DNA from: CAZNPU01 sp964575335
GTDB lineage: Bacteria > Planctomycetota > Phycisphaerae > Phycisphaerales > SM1A02
Reading direction: 5' to 3'
Length of the DNA stretch: 55,277 nucleotides
Assembly: GCA_964575335.1 (NCBI GenBank)
Contig: CAZNPU010000025.1
Location: 1 to 55,277 of the forward strand
How positions within the stretch are numbered: position 1 is the stretch's first letter; each line of letters starts with the position of its first letter. The notes under the pieces are model-generated. The model worked only from the letters and a program-made list of their open reading frames with translations, did not search any database and was not told the origin of the DNA. Made by a program: the position numbers and the translations under genes. This document shows positions 37,113 through 45,847 of the stretch, in pieces.

Positions 37113-39146
37113 ATGAACGTTCCTCGTTTCGCCAGCACAGTTCTCGTGACGACGGCGCTTGCAGCTCTTGCAGGCTGCGGCGGCAACTCGTCGTCGGACG
37201 CATCCTCATCATCTGCATCGCCGGTTGGGCAGAAGTCGGCAACCAACGGGGCAAGCGGGCTAGGAGGTGAAGCAGCCAAAATTGCATCGGAGCGGAAGCT
37301 TTCGCCTGATGATGTGGCAGCGGCACTGAAAACCTACATGCCCAGCGGCAGGCATGATGAATACATCATGTTTGCCTCCAGCGGTCATGCGGGGCAGGTG
37401 ATCGTCATCGGCATTCCGTCGATGCGCATTTTGCGAACAATCGCGGTCTATACGCCTGAATCCTGGCAGGGCTGGGGGTTCGGTACCGGAAACGACATCA
37501 TTGAAGAAGGTGCGATCGACGGCAAGCCCATAACCTGGGGTGACACGCATCACCCTGGTCTGAGCCGCACGAATGGCGAGTACGATGGGGAGTGGCTTTT
37601 CATTGCTGACAAGGCCCACGCCCGCATGGCCGTCATCGATCTGCGCGACTTCGAGACCAAGCAGATCGTCAAGAACCCCATCGCTATCAGCGATCACGGC
37701 GGCGCGTTCGTGACGCCCAATACCGAGTACATCGTGCAGGGCGGCCAGTACGGTCATCCGCTTGCATGGGAATATGCGCCAATCGACGAATACAAACAGA
37801 AGTACCGCGGGCACGTGACCCTCTGGAAGTTCGACCGAGCCAAGGGACGCATCGACGTTGACAACTCATTCGCGCTTGAGTTGCCGCCCTACTGGCAGGA
37901 CCTCGCGCAGGTCGGCTGGGGACCCAGCGACGGCTGGATGTTCCTCAACTCGATCAACACCGAGCTTGCCACCGGCGGCATTGAGGTGGGTAATCCTCCG
38001 TTTGAATCCGGAGTGTCGCAGAACGATACCGATTACCTTCACATCATTCCGTGGAAGAAGGCTGTTGAGGTTTTCAAAGCCGGCAAGTTCGAACGCGTCA
38101 ACGGGTTCCCGGTCATCCCGTTGCAGACGCTGATCGACGAGGGGCTGCTCTTTTTCACGCCTGAGCCCAAGAGTCCGCACGGCGTGGATATCGCTCCAGG
38201 CGGCGATTACATGGTCGTGTCGGGCAAACTCGATCCGCACGTTACGGTCTACAGCTTCGAAAAAATCCAGAAAGCGATCGCTGCCGGCAATTGGAAGACT
38301 GATCCGTACGGCGTGCCGGTTCTGGATTTCGACTCCGTTGTCGAAGCACGCGTTGAGCTTGGCCTTGGACCGCTGCACACGCAGTTTGATGACAAGGGCT
38401 ACGCCTACACCTCGCTGTTCCTTGACAGTGCCGTGGCGCGATGGACCCTGGGCGGTCAATACGCGAAGCTCAATTCCGATGGTCCGTGGAAGCTCGTGAC
38501 CAAGACGCCGGTGCAGTACAACATCGGTCACCTGGCGACGACGCATGGCGATACCGCCAAGCCCGAGGGCAAGTACCTGGTTGCGTTGAACAAGTGGTCG
38601 ATCGATCGTTTCTTCACACCCGGTCCGCTGTTGCCGCAGAATCTGCAGCTGATTGATATCAGCGCCCCCGGGGACAAGATGCCGGTGATCTACGACATGC
38701 CCCTGGGCATCGGCGAGCCGCATTACGCACAGATCATCAGGGCTGATCGGCTCAAACCGTGGTCGGCGTACCCCCAAGTGGGATGGGATCCGCACCTCCA
38801 GGCGGTCAATCCGAATGCGCCGCAGGCCGGCAAGGAGCGCGTCACACGCACCGGCTCCACGGTGGAGATTCACATGACAGCCATTCGCAGCCACTTCAAA
38901 CCTGAGCGTGTCACGGTGAAGGAAGGCGATCATGTTATGTGGCATATCACCAATCTGGAACGCACCGCGGATGCCACGCACGGCTTCATGGTGCCCGCAT
39001 TCAACATCAACCTGAGTCTTGAGCCGGGCGAGTATCAGCGCATCGAGTTTGTTGCTGATCGAGCCGGTGTGTACCCCTTCTACTGCACCGAGTTCTGCTC
39101 GGCACTGCACCTGGAAATGATGGGTTATCTGATCGTGGAACCATGA
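37113..39146 (+). CDS. nosZ: Nitrous oxide reductase, clade II, predicted lipoprotein
   Basis: 677-residue periplasmic multicopper enzyme reducing N2O to N2. The N-terminus is a Sec-type lipoprotein signal with lipobox LAGC (Cys22), not the Tat signal of clade I, followed by a Ser-rich linker. CuZ-region His residues include His91 and the pair His146-His147 in GDTHHPGLS. The C-terminal cupredoxin domain carries the CuA site C658-TEF-C662-SAL-H666-LE-M669, whose CTEFCSALHLEM form is typical of clade II. ATG 37113 follows AAGGAG by 6 bases. A stable hairpin separates it from the nosD-like gene. Confidence 0.95.
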   Translation: MNVPRFASTVLVTTALAALAGCGGNSSSDASSSSASPVGQKSATNGASGLGGEAAKIASERKLSPDDVAAALKTYMPSGRHDEYIMFASSGHAGQVIVIGIPSMRILRTIAVYTPESWQGWGFGTGNDIIEEGAIDGKPITWGDTHHPGLSRTNGEYDGEWLFIADKAHARMAVIDLRDFETKQIVKNPIAISDHGGAFVTPNTEYIVQGGQYGHPLAWEYAPIDEYKQKYRGHVTLWKFDRAKGRIDVDNSFALELPPYWQDLAQVGWGPSDGWMFLNSINTELATGGIEVGNPPFESGVSQNDTDYLHIIPWKKAVEVFKAGKFERVNGFPVIPLQTLIDEGLLFFTPEPKSPHGVDIAPGGDYMVVSGKLDPHVTVYSFEKIQKAIAAGNWKTDPYGVPVLDFDSVVEARVELGLGPLHTQFDDKGYAYTSLFLDSAVARWTLGGQYAKLNSDGPWKLVTKTPVQYNIGHLATTHGDTAKPEGKYLVALNKWSIDRFFTPGPLLPQNLQLIDISAPGDKMPVIYDMPLGIGEPHYAQIIRADRLKPWSAYPQVGWDPHLQAVNPNAPQAGKERVTRTGSTVEIHMTAIRSHFKPERVTVKEGDHVMWHITNLERTADATHGFMVPAFNINLSLEPGEYQRIEFVADRAGVYPFYCTEFCSALHLEMMGYLIVEP

Positions 39147-39171
39147 TCACTCATTGATGGCAAGAGGCGGA

Positions 39172-39208
39172 GGGCAGTCATTGGTGCGGTTGCGGCCAGT
39201 GACTGCCC
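39172..39208 (+). terminator. Hairpin between nosZ and the nosD-like gene (partial terminator or mRNA stabiliser)
   Basis: Stem GGGCAGTCATTGG / CCAGTGACTGCCC (13 bp, one G-T pair), 11-base loop, no T run after it. Without a T tract it more likely tunes nosZ relative to downstream genes than fully terminates. Confidence 0.55.
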
Positions 39209-39263
39209 GCTCCGGCCTCGATTGGCGACTGATTCACATCGCAACCTTATTGCCGAGCCTGCC

Positions 39264-41372
39264 ATGACACGCCGCCTGTTCGCATCCATCTTCGGCCCTC
39301 GCATTCCAAGAGCGGAGCTGTGTCGTCGGCCGATCCGTTACCTCATGCCCGCAGTGATCATGTTGATCGCCGCAGCCACCTTATTGTCCTCATATCAGTA
39401 TCAGTACTGGGGCATGACGCTGTTTGCACCGCAATACCCCAATGGGCTGCATGTGCAGGCATACCTCAACCGCCTTGAGGGCGATGTGGAGGAAATCGAC
39501 CGTCTGAATCACTACATCGGCATGCGACCGCTTGAGGAAGCAGCTCAGTTGGAGCGGCGCTTCTCCAAGCACATTCTGATCGCGTTTGCCTGCATGCTTT
39601 GCGCCACGATCGTTGTGCATTCCCGCTGGGCGGTCGTGCTGGCGTTGCCTGCCATCACGTTCCCGCCAGGCTTTCTTATTGATCTGCATTTCTGGCTGAA
39701 TAACTTTGGACAGAATCTCGATCCCAAGGCGGCGTTATCGAGTTCGATCAAGCCATTTACGCCGCCGGTGCTTGGCGAGGGGATCATCGGCCAGTTCCGG
39801 ACCATTGCCTGGGCCGATACGGGGTTCTATCTGGCGTGTGCCGCATCGGCGCTGGTGATTGTTGGATTGTTCTTTCACCGGCTCGCATACAAACCGCTTG
39901 TCGATGCGAGGCGGGTAGACCGCACCGATGCCGGCACGCATGACAAGACAGAAGCCGGAACAAAAAAGGAAGAACGATCAACAGCAGCGCGCACCAAGGT
40001 TGCTGCAGGACTTGCACTGAGCATGGCGTTGTGGGGCGGGGCATCGGCTCACGCGCTGCTCGACGCTTCAGGCAACTTCGATCTGCAGGGTGCGATTGCT
40101 GCTGCTGAACCCGGTGCGGTCATTCATGTGCCTCCCGGCGTTTATCGAGGACCGCTCACCATCAACCGTTCGGTGACGCTGAAAGCCAACGGCGATGCTG
40201 TGATCGACGGCGGCGGACAGGGTGACGTGGTGCGAATCACCGCACCCGATGTAACGTTTCAAGGCTTTGTCGTTCGAGGAAGCGGATCAAGTATCGACGG
40301 TGAAAACGCAGGCATTCTCTCGCTGGCCCCTCGAGTAGTCATCGCTGACAACCGGGTCGAAGATGCGCTGTTCGGGATATCGCTGAAGGCATCGCCGGAT
40401 TCGATCATTCGAAACAACATCGTTCTGAGCAAGAAGCTCGACATCGCCCGGCGAGGCGATGGGATTCGAATCTGGCAGAGCAACAACGTTCTGGTGGAAG
40501 ACAACCTCGTGCGTGAGACGCGCGATGTGGTGATGTGGTTCTCCCACGGCGTCACGCTGCGACGCAATACCGTCACCGACAGCCGCTACGGCATGCACTT
40601 CATGTATACGCATGACAACGTCATCGAGGACAATCATCTCGAAGGCAACTCCGTCGGTGCGTTTCTGATGTACAGCCGCAACTTGACGGTGCGACGCAAC
40701 ATCTTTGCGAACAACCGCGGCCCGAGCGGTTATGGCCTTGGCCTGAAAGACATGCAGGGCGTGATAGCTGAGGACAACGTGTTCCTGGGCAATCGCGTCG
40801 GCGCATATTTCGACAACCCGCCAGTGTTCGGCGGCGACTTTGACACATTCACCCGCAATCTCTTTGCCTACAACGATCTCGGCCTGGCGTTTCAGCCCAT
40901 GGTGAAGCAGATGGCGTTCACCGAGAACGCCTTCGTCGAGAACATGCAGCAAGTCGCCATTCAAAGCGGCGGTCAGTTTGGCGGCAATCGCTTTGCAGTC
41001 AACGGTCGCGGCAACTATTGGAGCGATTATCGAGGGTTCGATCTTGATGGCGATGGCGTGGGCGACATGCCGTATCACGCTGAGAACCTGTTTGAGAGCC
41101 TCATGGATCGCGAACCCATGCTGCGGATGTTCGTGTACAGCCCGGCTCAGCAGGCGATCGATCTGGCGGCTCGCGCATTTCCGATTATGCAGCCGGAACC
41201 GAAAGTCACTGACGAATCGCCCCTGATGGCGGTGACGCCGCCCAACGTACCGGCGCCTCATCGCGCAGGCGGCGGCTCAATGTGGATTGCAGCGATCGGT
41301 CTGCTCGGCACTGCGGGCATTTCACTGTTGGCCGCGCGACCTCCGGCAGTTGTGAGAAAGGCAGGTGCATGA
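39264..41372 (+). CDS. nosD: NosD with fused N-terminal membrane domain (NosB-like)
   Basis: About 702 residues in two parts. Residues 1-235: one membrane helix (YLMPAVIMLIAAATLL), a periplasmic stretch with LNRLEGDVEEIDRLNHYIGM, then three more helices. This resembles the membrane protein that clade II nos clusters encode as a separate gene between nosZ and nosD. After a Lys/Glu-rich linker there is an internal signal-like helix (TKVAAGLALSMALWGGASAHA), then the right-handed beta-helix of NosD with CASH-type repeats (NNVLVEDNLVRETRDVVMWF, RYGMHFMYTHDNVIEDN) and a terminal helix. NosD works with NosFY to mature the CuZ centre. I prefer the ATG at 39264. Four bases overlap nosF. Confidence 0.87.
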   Translation: MTRRLFASIFGPRIPRAELCRRPIRYLMPAVIMLIAAATLLSSYQYQYWGMTLFAPQYPNGLHVQAYLNRLEGDVEEIDRLNHYIGMRPLEEAAQLERRFSKHILIAFACMLCATIVVHSRWAVVLALPAITFPPGFLIDLHFWLNNFGQNLDPKAALSSSIKPFTPPVLGEGIIGQFRTIAWADTGFYLACAASALVIVGLFFHRLAYKPLVDARRVDRTDAGTHDKTEAGTKKEERSTAARTKVAAGLALSMALWGGASAHALLDASGNFDLQGAIAAAEPGAVIHVPPGVYRGPLTINRSVTLKANGDAVIDGGGQGDVVRITAPDVTFQGFVVRGSGSSIDGENAGILSLAPRVVIADNRVEDALFGISLKASPDSIIRNNIVLSKKLDIARRGDGIRIWQSNNVLVEDNLVRETRDVVMWFSHGVTLRRNTVTDSRYGMHFMYTHDNVIEDNHLEGNSVGAFLMYSRNLTVRRNIFANNRGPSGYGLGLKDMQGVIAEDNVFLGNRVGAYFDNPPVFGGDFDTFTRNLFAYNDLGLAFQPMVKQMAFTENAFVENMQQVAIQSGGQFGGNRFAVNGRGNYWSDYRGFDLDGDGVGDMPYHAENLFESLMDREPMLRMFVYSPAQQAIDLAARAFPIMQPEPKVTDESPLMAVTPPNVPAPHRAGGGSMWIAAIGLLGTAGISLLAARPPAVVRKAGA

Positions 41373-42274
41373 TGATCCGTGCAGAACGCATCACCAAGCG
41401 CTTCGGCCGCTTCACTGCGGTTGATGATTTGAGTTTCGTCGTACATCCCGGCGAGGCGCTGGCGCTGTGGGGCAGCAATGGTGCAGGAAAAACCACAGTC
41501 ATTCGATGCGTGCTCGGCCTGCTGCGCTATCAGGGACGCATCTGCATCGACGGCGTTGACGTGCATCGATGCGGTCGCCATGCGCGAAGGCTCATGGGCT
41601 ATGTGCCGCAGGAACTTGCGCTGCACGATGACCTTGCTGCGATTGAGGCGCTGCACTTTTACGCTCAGCTCAAACAAGCGGGGTCCGATCGCCCCGCGCA
41701 GGTTCTGGCGCAGGTCGGGCTTGCTGATCATGGAAAAAAGAAAGTGCGTGAACTGTCCGGCGGCATGAAGCAGCGACTTTCACTGGCTGCCGCGATGCTG
41801 GCTGATCCGCCCGTTCTGGTGCTGGATGAATTGACCTCAAATCTCGATGCGTCAGCGCAGAGCGGGTTCATGGAGCTTTTGGAGGAATTGAAACAGGCGG
41901 GCAAGACCATTCTCTTTACATCGCATCGCCTGGAAGAAGTGGAAGTGCTGGCTGATCGCGTGATTGTTCTGGAGAAAGGACGCCTGAAGCACGAATGTCA
42001 GCCGGACGAATTGGCTGAGACGCTCGGGCTCCGTAGCACGCTCAAACTGTTCGTCGCAGATGGGCTGATCCCGGAAGCAGTACGACAACTACGACTGCGT
42101 GGCTTCATGGCGAGCGCCAACGGTACCGGACTGCATGTTGAAGTGGGGGCGCGTTCCAAGGGCTTGCCCATCCGCGCGCTGCACGACGCAGCGATCTTTG
42201 TGCGTGATTTTGAGTTCAGTAACGGCGAATGCGATCGCCATGGAGGCGGCAATGGTTCATTGCACGACCAATGA
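41369..42274 (+). CDS. nosF: NosF, ABC transporter ATPase for NosZ maturation
   Basis: About 301 residues. Walker A WGSNGAGKTT (Lys41), signature LSGGMKQR, Walker B VLVLDELTSNLD (Leu in place of the usual Pro) and the switch His in FTSHR. With NosY and NosD it forms the ABC complex needed to assemble the copper-sulfide centre of NosZ. Its ATG overlaps the nosD stop (ATGATGA) and a GGCAGG site lies upstream; the second ATG is an equal choice. The 3' end overlaps nosY by 23 bases. Confidence 0.93.
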   Translation: MMIRAERITKRFGRFTAVDDLSFVVHPGEALALWGSNGAGKTTVIRCVLGLLRYQGRICIDGVDVHRCGRHARRLMGYVPQELALHDDLAAIEALHFYAQLKQAGSDRPAQVLAQVGLADHGKKKVRELSGGMKQRLSLAAAMLADPPVLVLDELTSNLDASAQSGFMELLEELKQAGKTILFTSHRLEEVEVLADRVIVLEKGRLKHECQPDELAETLGLRSTLKLFVADGLIPEAVRQLRLRGFMASANGTGLHVEVGARSKGLPIRALHDAAIFVRDFEFSNGECDRHGGGNGSLHDQ

Positions 42275-43229
42275 AGCTGTTCACGTGTCACCACGTCAGC
42301 ACCAGAGGGTTCATAAATCCTCAGCGCCATGCGATGCGCCTGGTCGCCAGAATGTCGGGCGCCGTTGCGCTCACGTCGACGCGATTACAAGCCGTCTGGC
42401 AGGGTGTGCGTGCATTTTGGTACTGGCGCGCAAGGAGATTCGCGATTCGCTGCGAAATCGCTGGTTCGTGCTGTATGCGGTAGCTTTTGCGGTGCTCTCG
42501 CTGGGGCTTTCGTGGTTATCGCTTGCAGGTACGGGATCGACCGGGTTTGCGGGCTTTGGCCGCACCGCTGCGGGGTTGATCAACCTAGTCATGTTGATTG
42601 TGCCGCTGATGGCGCTGACAGCCGGAGCAGGCAGCCTTGCCGGTGAACGCGAACGCGGAACATTGAGCTACCTGCTGTCGCAGCCGGTCAGTCGATTCGA
42701 AGTGCTGCTGGGCAAGTATGTGGGGCTGGCGGTTGCAATGCTGGCGGCGCTGGCGCTTGGCTTTGGCATCAGCGCGGTGGCCATTTCCGTTCGCGGCGGC
42801 GTGACCGATGCGGCGCGTTTTCTGCAACTGGTTGGATTCGCCTATCTGCTCAGCCTCGCCATGTTGAGCGTGGGATTTCTTATCTCCACGCTGGTGAGTA
42901 AACAAAGCGTGGCAATGGCGGCAGCGCTGTTCCTGTGGCTCACGATGGCCTTTTTAGGCGATCTCGGTCTCATGGGTTCGGCGCTGGCGTTCAAACTGCA
43001 GGTGCAGCAACTGTTTCACCTCTCGCTGATCAACCCGCTGCAGGCATTCAAGATGGCGTCGCTGGGAAGCCTCCACGCTTCGCTGGATGTGCTCGGGCCG
43101 GCGGGACTGTACGCCACGCAAACCTACGGCAAAGCGCTGATCGTGATCTTCATTGGCGTGCTGGCGGCATGGGTGGTTCTGCCCTTGTGTGTCGCACAAA
43201 TCATCTTTCAGCGAAGAGGTGCCGCATGA
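42252..43229 (+). CDS. nosY: NosY, ABC transporter permease for NosZ maturation
   Basis: About 325 residues. An unusually long N-terminal lead of 65 residues precedes the permease proper, which starts at LARKEIRDSLRNRWFVLYAVAF and has six helices with the ABC-2 signature GSLAGERERGTLSYLLSQPVSR. The ATG at 42252 has GGAGG 5 bases upstream and lies within the end of nosF; a later start closer to the first helix cannot be excluded, as NosY is normally about 275 residues. Four bases overlap nosL. Confidence 0.88.
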   Translation: MVHCTTNEAVHVSPRQHQRVHKSSAPCDAPGRQNVGRRCAHVDAITSRLAGCACILVLARKEIRDSLRNRWFVLYAVAFAVLSLGLSWLSLAGTGSTGFAGFGRTAAGLINLVMLIVPLMALTAGAGSLAGERERGTLSYLLSQPVSRFEVLLGKYVGLAVAMLAALALGFGISAVAISVRGGVTDAARFLQLVGFAYLLSLAMLSVGFLISTLVSKQSVAMAAALFLWLTMAFLGDLGLMGSALAFKLQVQQLFHLSLINPLQAFKMASLGSLHASLDVLGPAGLYATQTYGKALIVIFIGVLAAWVVLPLCVAQIIFQRRGAA

Positions 43230-43765
43230 GACAAGTCCTGAAGTGTCAAGGCACGCATCTGATTCACTGGTGTATCGCGCTTGTGGCGCTGGTGATGCTG
43301 GCTGGTTGTGGTCAGCCGCAGGAACCGTCGCCGCCGGTGATCTACTACGGTCAGCACGAGTGCGATGTGTGCCGCATGATTATTTCCGACGATCGTTACG
43401 CAGCCGCGCTCGTGCATGTTGATGATCGCGGCCGCTTCGTGAGCATGGCGTTCGATGATATTGGGTGCCTTTTGGAACTGGAACAGGAACAGGAGCAGGA
43501 GGGCCAGGCGCTGCAGATTGTCGCCCGATATGTCACCGACGCTGAAACCGGCCAGTGGCTCGATGCGTCCGACGCCACGTACCTGCACAGCAAAAGCCTC
43601 CGTACGCCGATGGCGTACTACCTGGCGGCGTTGCGCGACCGCAATCGCGCTGCAGCGATGCAGCAGGATCATCCCGGCGACATCCTGACATTCGAACAGG
43701 TGCGTCAGCGCCATGCTGCCCGAGCGCTCAGGGATTTTGCAACCCACACGGGAGGTCACTCATGA
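43226..43765 (+). CDS. nosL: NosL, copper-binding lipoprotein
   Basis: 179 residues with lipobox LAGC (Cys28). The copper motif CDVCRMIISDDRYAAAL (Cys46, Cys49, Met51) is characteristic of NosL, the Cu(I) chaperone delivering copper to apo-NosZ. A Glu/Gln run (EQEQEQEG) sits mid-protein. ATGA overlaps link it to nosY upstream and to the CoxIII-like gene downstream. Confidence 0.92.
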   Translation: MRQVLKCQGTHLIHWCIALVALVMLAGCGQPQEPSPPVIYYGQHECDVCRMIISDDRYAAALVHVDDRGRFVSMAFDDIGCLLELEQEQEQEGQALQIVARYVTDAETGQWLDASDATYLHSKSLRTPMAYYLAALRDRNRAAAMQQDHPGDILTFEQVRQRHAARALRDFATHTGGHS

Positions 43766-45069
43766 CCAGCACATCTGATTCAAGCTCCGCCACCTTTACG
43801 GAGCCAGCGGAACAACAGGCGGTGACGCACGACAGTGCGGACATTGCAGTAGAGGAAAGCGATGCCCCGGTGCATGATCCGCACCTTGCGCATCATTATC
43901 GAGACGCCCGCCAACAGTTCGAGGCTGCCAAGCTGGGCATGTGGCTGTTCCTGGCTACGGAGTTTCTCCTGTTCGGAGGGTTGTTCTGCCTGTATGCGGT
44001 ATTTCGCAGCGACAACCCCGAACTGTTTTCCTACGGCGCGCAGTTTCTGGATACCAAATGGGGCACGATCAATACCGCAGTGCTTATTCTGAGCAGCCTC
44101 ACGATGGCGTTTGCGGTGCGAGCGGCTCAACTGCGGCAGAAGAAGCTGCTGGTGACTTGCTTGGGCCTGACGATCGCGGGCGGCGGCGCGTTCATGGGCA
44201 TCAAGTATGTCGAATACTCGCACAAGTTTCACGACAACCTAGTGTGGGGCGTCGGCTTCTACGAGCTGCCTGAACATTTGAAGACCGCCATGGCGAGTCA
44301 CGATGACAGCTTCGCATCGACGGCGTCGCAGCCCGCTGCGGCGGCGGGTGACGCCGCGGTGGGCAAAACGCTGTGGATGGCCACCTGCCGCTCGTGCCAC
44401 GGTGTCGCCGGCGAGGGCATGCCGGGCCAGGGCAAGGATATCCGCGGCAGTGAGTTCGTAGAAAGCCAGACTGATTCGCAACTGGTGGACTTCATCAAAG
44501 TCGGCCGCATGCCATTTGACCCGGCAAACACCACGGGAATTCAGATGCCTCCCAAGGGCGGCAATCCGCTGCTGAAGGATGAAGATCTGATGAACATCGT
44601 GGCGTACATCCGCACCTTTGAAGCTGCGCCACAAGCCGCTGAATCGCCTGCAGCAGATGGGGAGTCCGGTGATGCGGGCGCCCTCGCATCATCTCAGGCG
44701 CAAGAAGAGGAGTTCTATATCCCGAAGTCTTCACTTGCATACGCACCGCGCGGGCCGGCGGGCCTTGCGCCCTCAGTGCTCAAGCACGGGATAAGTGACG
44801 ATGCAAAGCCCCAGCGCTTTGATCCAAGGCTGGACCCGAATCGTCCACTCAATCTGCATCGGTTCTTCGGCATCTACTTTCTCATGACCGGATTGCACGG
44901 CATACACGTGCTTGTGGGAATGGGATTGATCAGCTGGCTGCTGGTGCGCGCATCACTTGGCCATTTCACAAGCGGCTACTTTACGCCGGTTGATTTGACC
45001 GGACTGTACTGGCACGTCGTGGATGTGATCTGGATCTTCCTGTTCCCGCTGTTTTATCTGATTCACTGA
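43762..45069 (+). CDS. Cytochrome c oxidase subunit III-like protein with internal cytochrome c domain
   Basis: 435 residues. Helices with KLGMWLFLATEFLLFGGLFCLYAVF begin a CoxIII fold, which resumes at residue 350 with HRFFGIYFLMTGLHGIHVLVGM and ends YWHVVDVIWIFLFPLFYLIH. Between them, residues 195-290 form a class I cytochrome c: CRSCHG at 209-213 and a Met in GIQMPPKGG. An Ala/Glu-rich linker follows. No oxidase subunit I or II is near. As the last gene of the coupled nos operon (GGAGG before its ATG, four-base overlap with nosL) it may act like NorE or as an electron entry for NosZ; both ideas are inference. A terminator follows. Confidence 0.83.
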   Translation: MTSTSDSSSATFTEPAEQQAVTHDSADIAVEESDAPVHDPHLAHHYRDARQQFEAAKLGMWLFLATEFLLFGGLFCLYAVFRSDNPELFSYGAQFLDTKWGTINTAVLILSSLTMAFAVRAAQLRQKKLLVTCLGLTIAGGGAFMGIKYVEYSHKFHDNLVWGVGFYELPEHLKTAMASHDDSFASTASQPAAAAGDAAVGKTLWMATCRSCHGVAGEGMPGQGKDIRGSEFVESQTDSQLVDFIKVGRMPFDPANTTGIQMPPKGGNPLLKDEDLMNIVAYIRTFEAAPQAAESPAADGESGDAGALASSQAQEEEFYIPKSSLAYAPRGPAGLAPSVLKHGISDDAKPQRFDPRLDPNRPLNLHRFFGIYFLMTGLHGIHVLVGMGLISWLLVRASLGHFTSGYFTPVDLTGLYWHVVDVIWIFLFPLFYLIH

Positions 45070-45081
45070 ATGCCCATCCGG

Positions 45082-45121
45082 ACGACTGGGTTGCGTGTGC
45101 GCTGTCAACCCAGTCGTTTTG
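45082..45121 (+). terminator. Rho-independent terminator of the nos operon
   Basis: Perfect 12-bp stem ACGACTGGGTTG / CAACCCAGTCGT, 12-base loop, then TTTTG, only 12 bases after the CoxIII-like stop. Confidence 0.85.
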
Positions 45122-45164
45122 CAGATACTGGTGAAAAAGCCCGGCCGTCACGAAAGGCACCACG

Positions 45165-45629
45165 ATGGACCCAGTCAATTTTCATCACGTCGCAAGCTAC
45201 ATTTCTGTTCTTCTTGTGCCCCTTTCTCTTGCACTGCTTCTCTTTGGAATTGTTCAAAGCAATCGCAACGTGGTGCGGGCGGGGCTTGTCGGGTGCGTTC
45301 TTGCCGGCGTATTGGCCGGGGGGGTATTTCGTTCAGGCAAATCGGCTGAAGGAAGCATGGGGCCAATTGCGCAGGCGTCATCCGCAACGATCGAGCAACA
45401 CAAATCCATTGCTTTGTTCGGTCTTGCTGGAGCGTGTGCTTCAGCCGCAGCCGCTGGGCTTGCGCTGATCTGGATGCAACTGCGCGACACGCCTCCTCGC
45501 TGGCTGTTGCCTGGTGTGGCTGCCATTGCCCTTGGCGCAACCCTGATGCTGCTTTGGACCGCCATGATTGGCAGACAGATCAGTCATTCGGAAGTCATGC
45601 ATGTGGCATCGCAGATTCACGATGATTGA
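45165..45629 (+). CDS. Small four-helix membrane protein with His clusters (unknown)
   Basis: 154 residues with four hydrophobic helices. His residues lie at helix borders (NFHHVASYIS, IEQHKSIALF) and in the tail (ISHSEVMHVASQIHDD). The layout recalls DUF2231-like putative heme proteins, but the resemblance is loose. It is separated from the nos operon by a terminator and from nadA by another, so it is probably transcribed alone. Confidence 0.6.
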   Translation: MDPVNFHHVASYISVLLVPLSLALLLFGIVQSNRNVVRAGLVGCVLAGVLAGGVFRSGKSAEGSMGPIAQASSATIEQHKSIALFGLAGACASAAAAGLALIWMQLRDTPPRWLLPGVAAIALGATLMLLWTAMIGRQISHSEVMHVASQIHDD

Positions 45630-45778
45630 TCCCACCATGCATGAACTGAAAAGGGCCGAAGCAGCAGGGCGTGCGGGCCAGGATGGCCGAGGTACTGCAC
45701 GCCAGAAGCTGCGAAACAGCGGCGGCTGTGCATCTTTGATTGCATGCTGCACTGCGCAGCGTCGCGGGGGATAGCGGT

Positions 45779-45815
45779 GAAGGAATGCTGAAGATTCAGC
45801 ATCCTTCTTTATTTG
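45779..45815 (+). terminator. Rho-independent terminator upstream of nadA
   Basis: GAAGGAATGCTG-AAGATT-CAGCATCCTTC (11 pairs, one bulged A) followed by TTTATTTG. Lies 33 bases before the nadA start, so it could also act as an attenuator. Confidence 0.7.
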
Positions 45816-45847
45816 ATCTTCTCACTATTCAGCATTGGAGTAAGCGA

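Noticed and set aside
37866..39110. Long minus-strand open frame opposite nosZ
   Set aside because: Antisense shadow of the NosZ coding sequence, with no recognisable domain or ribosome-binding site.
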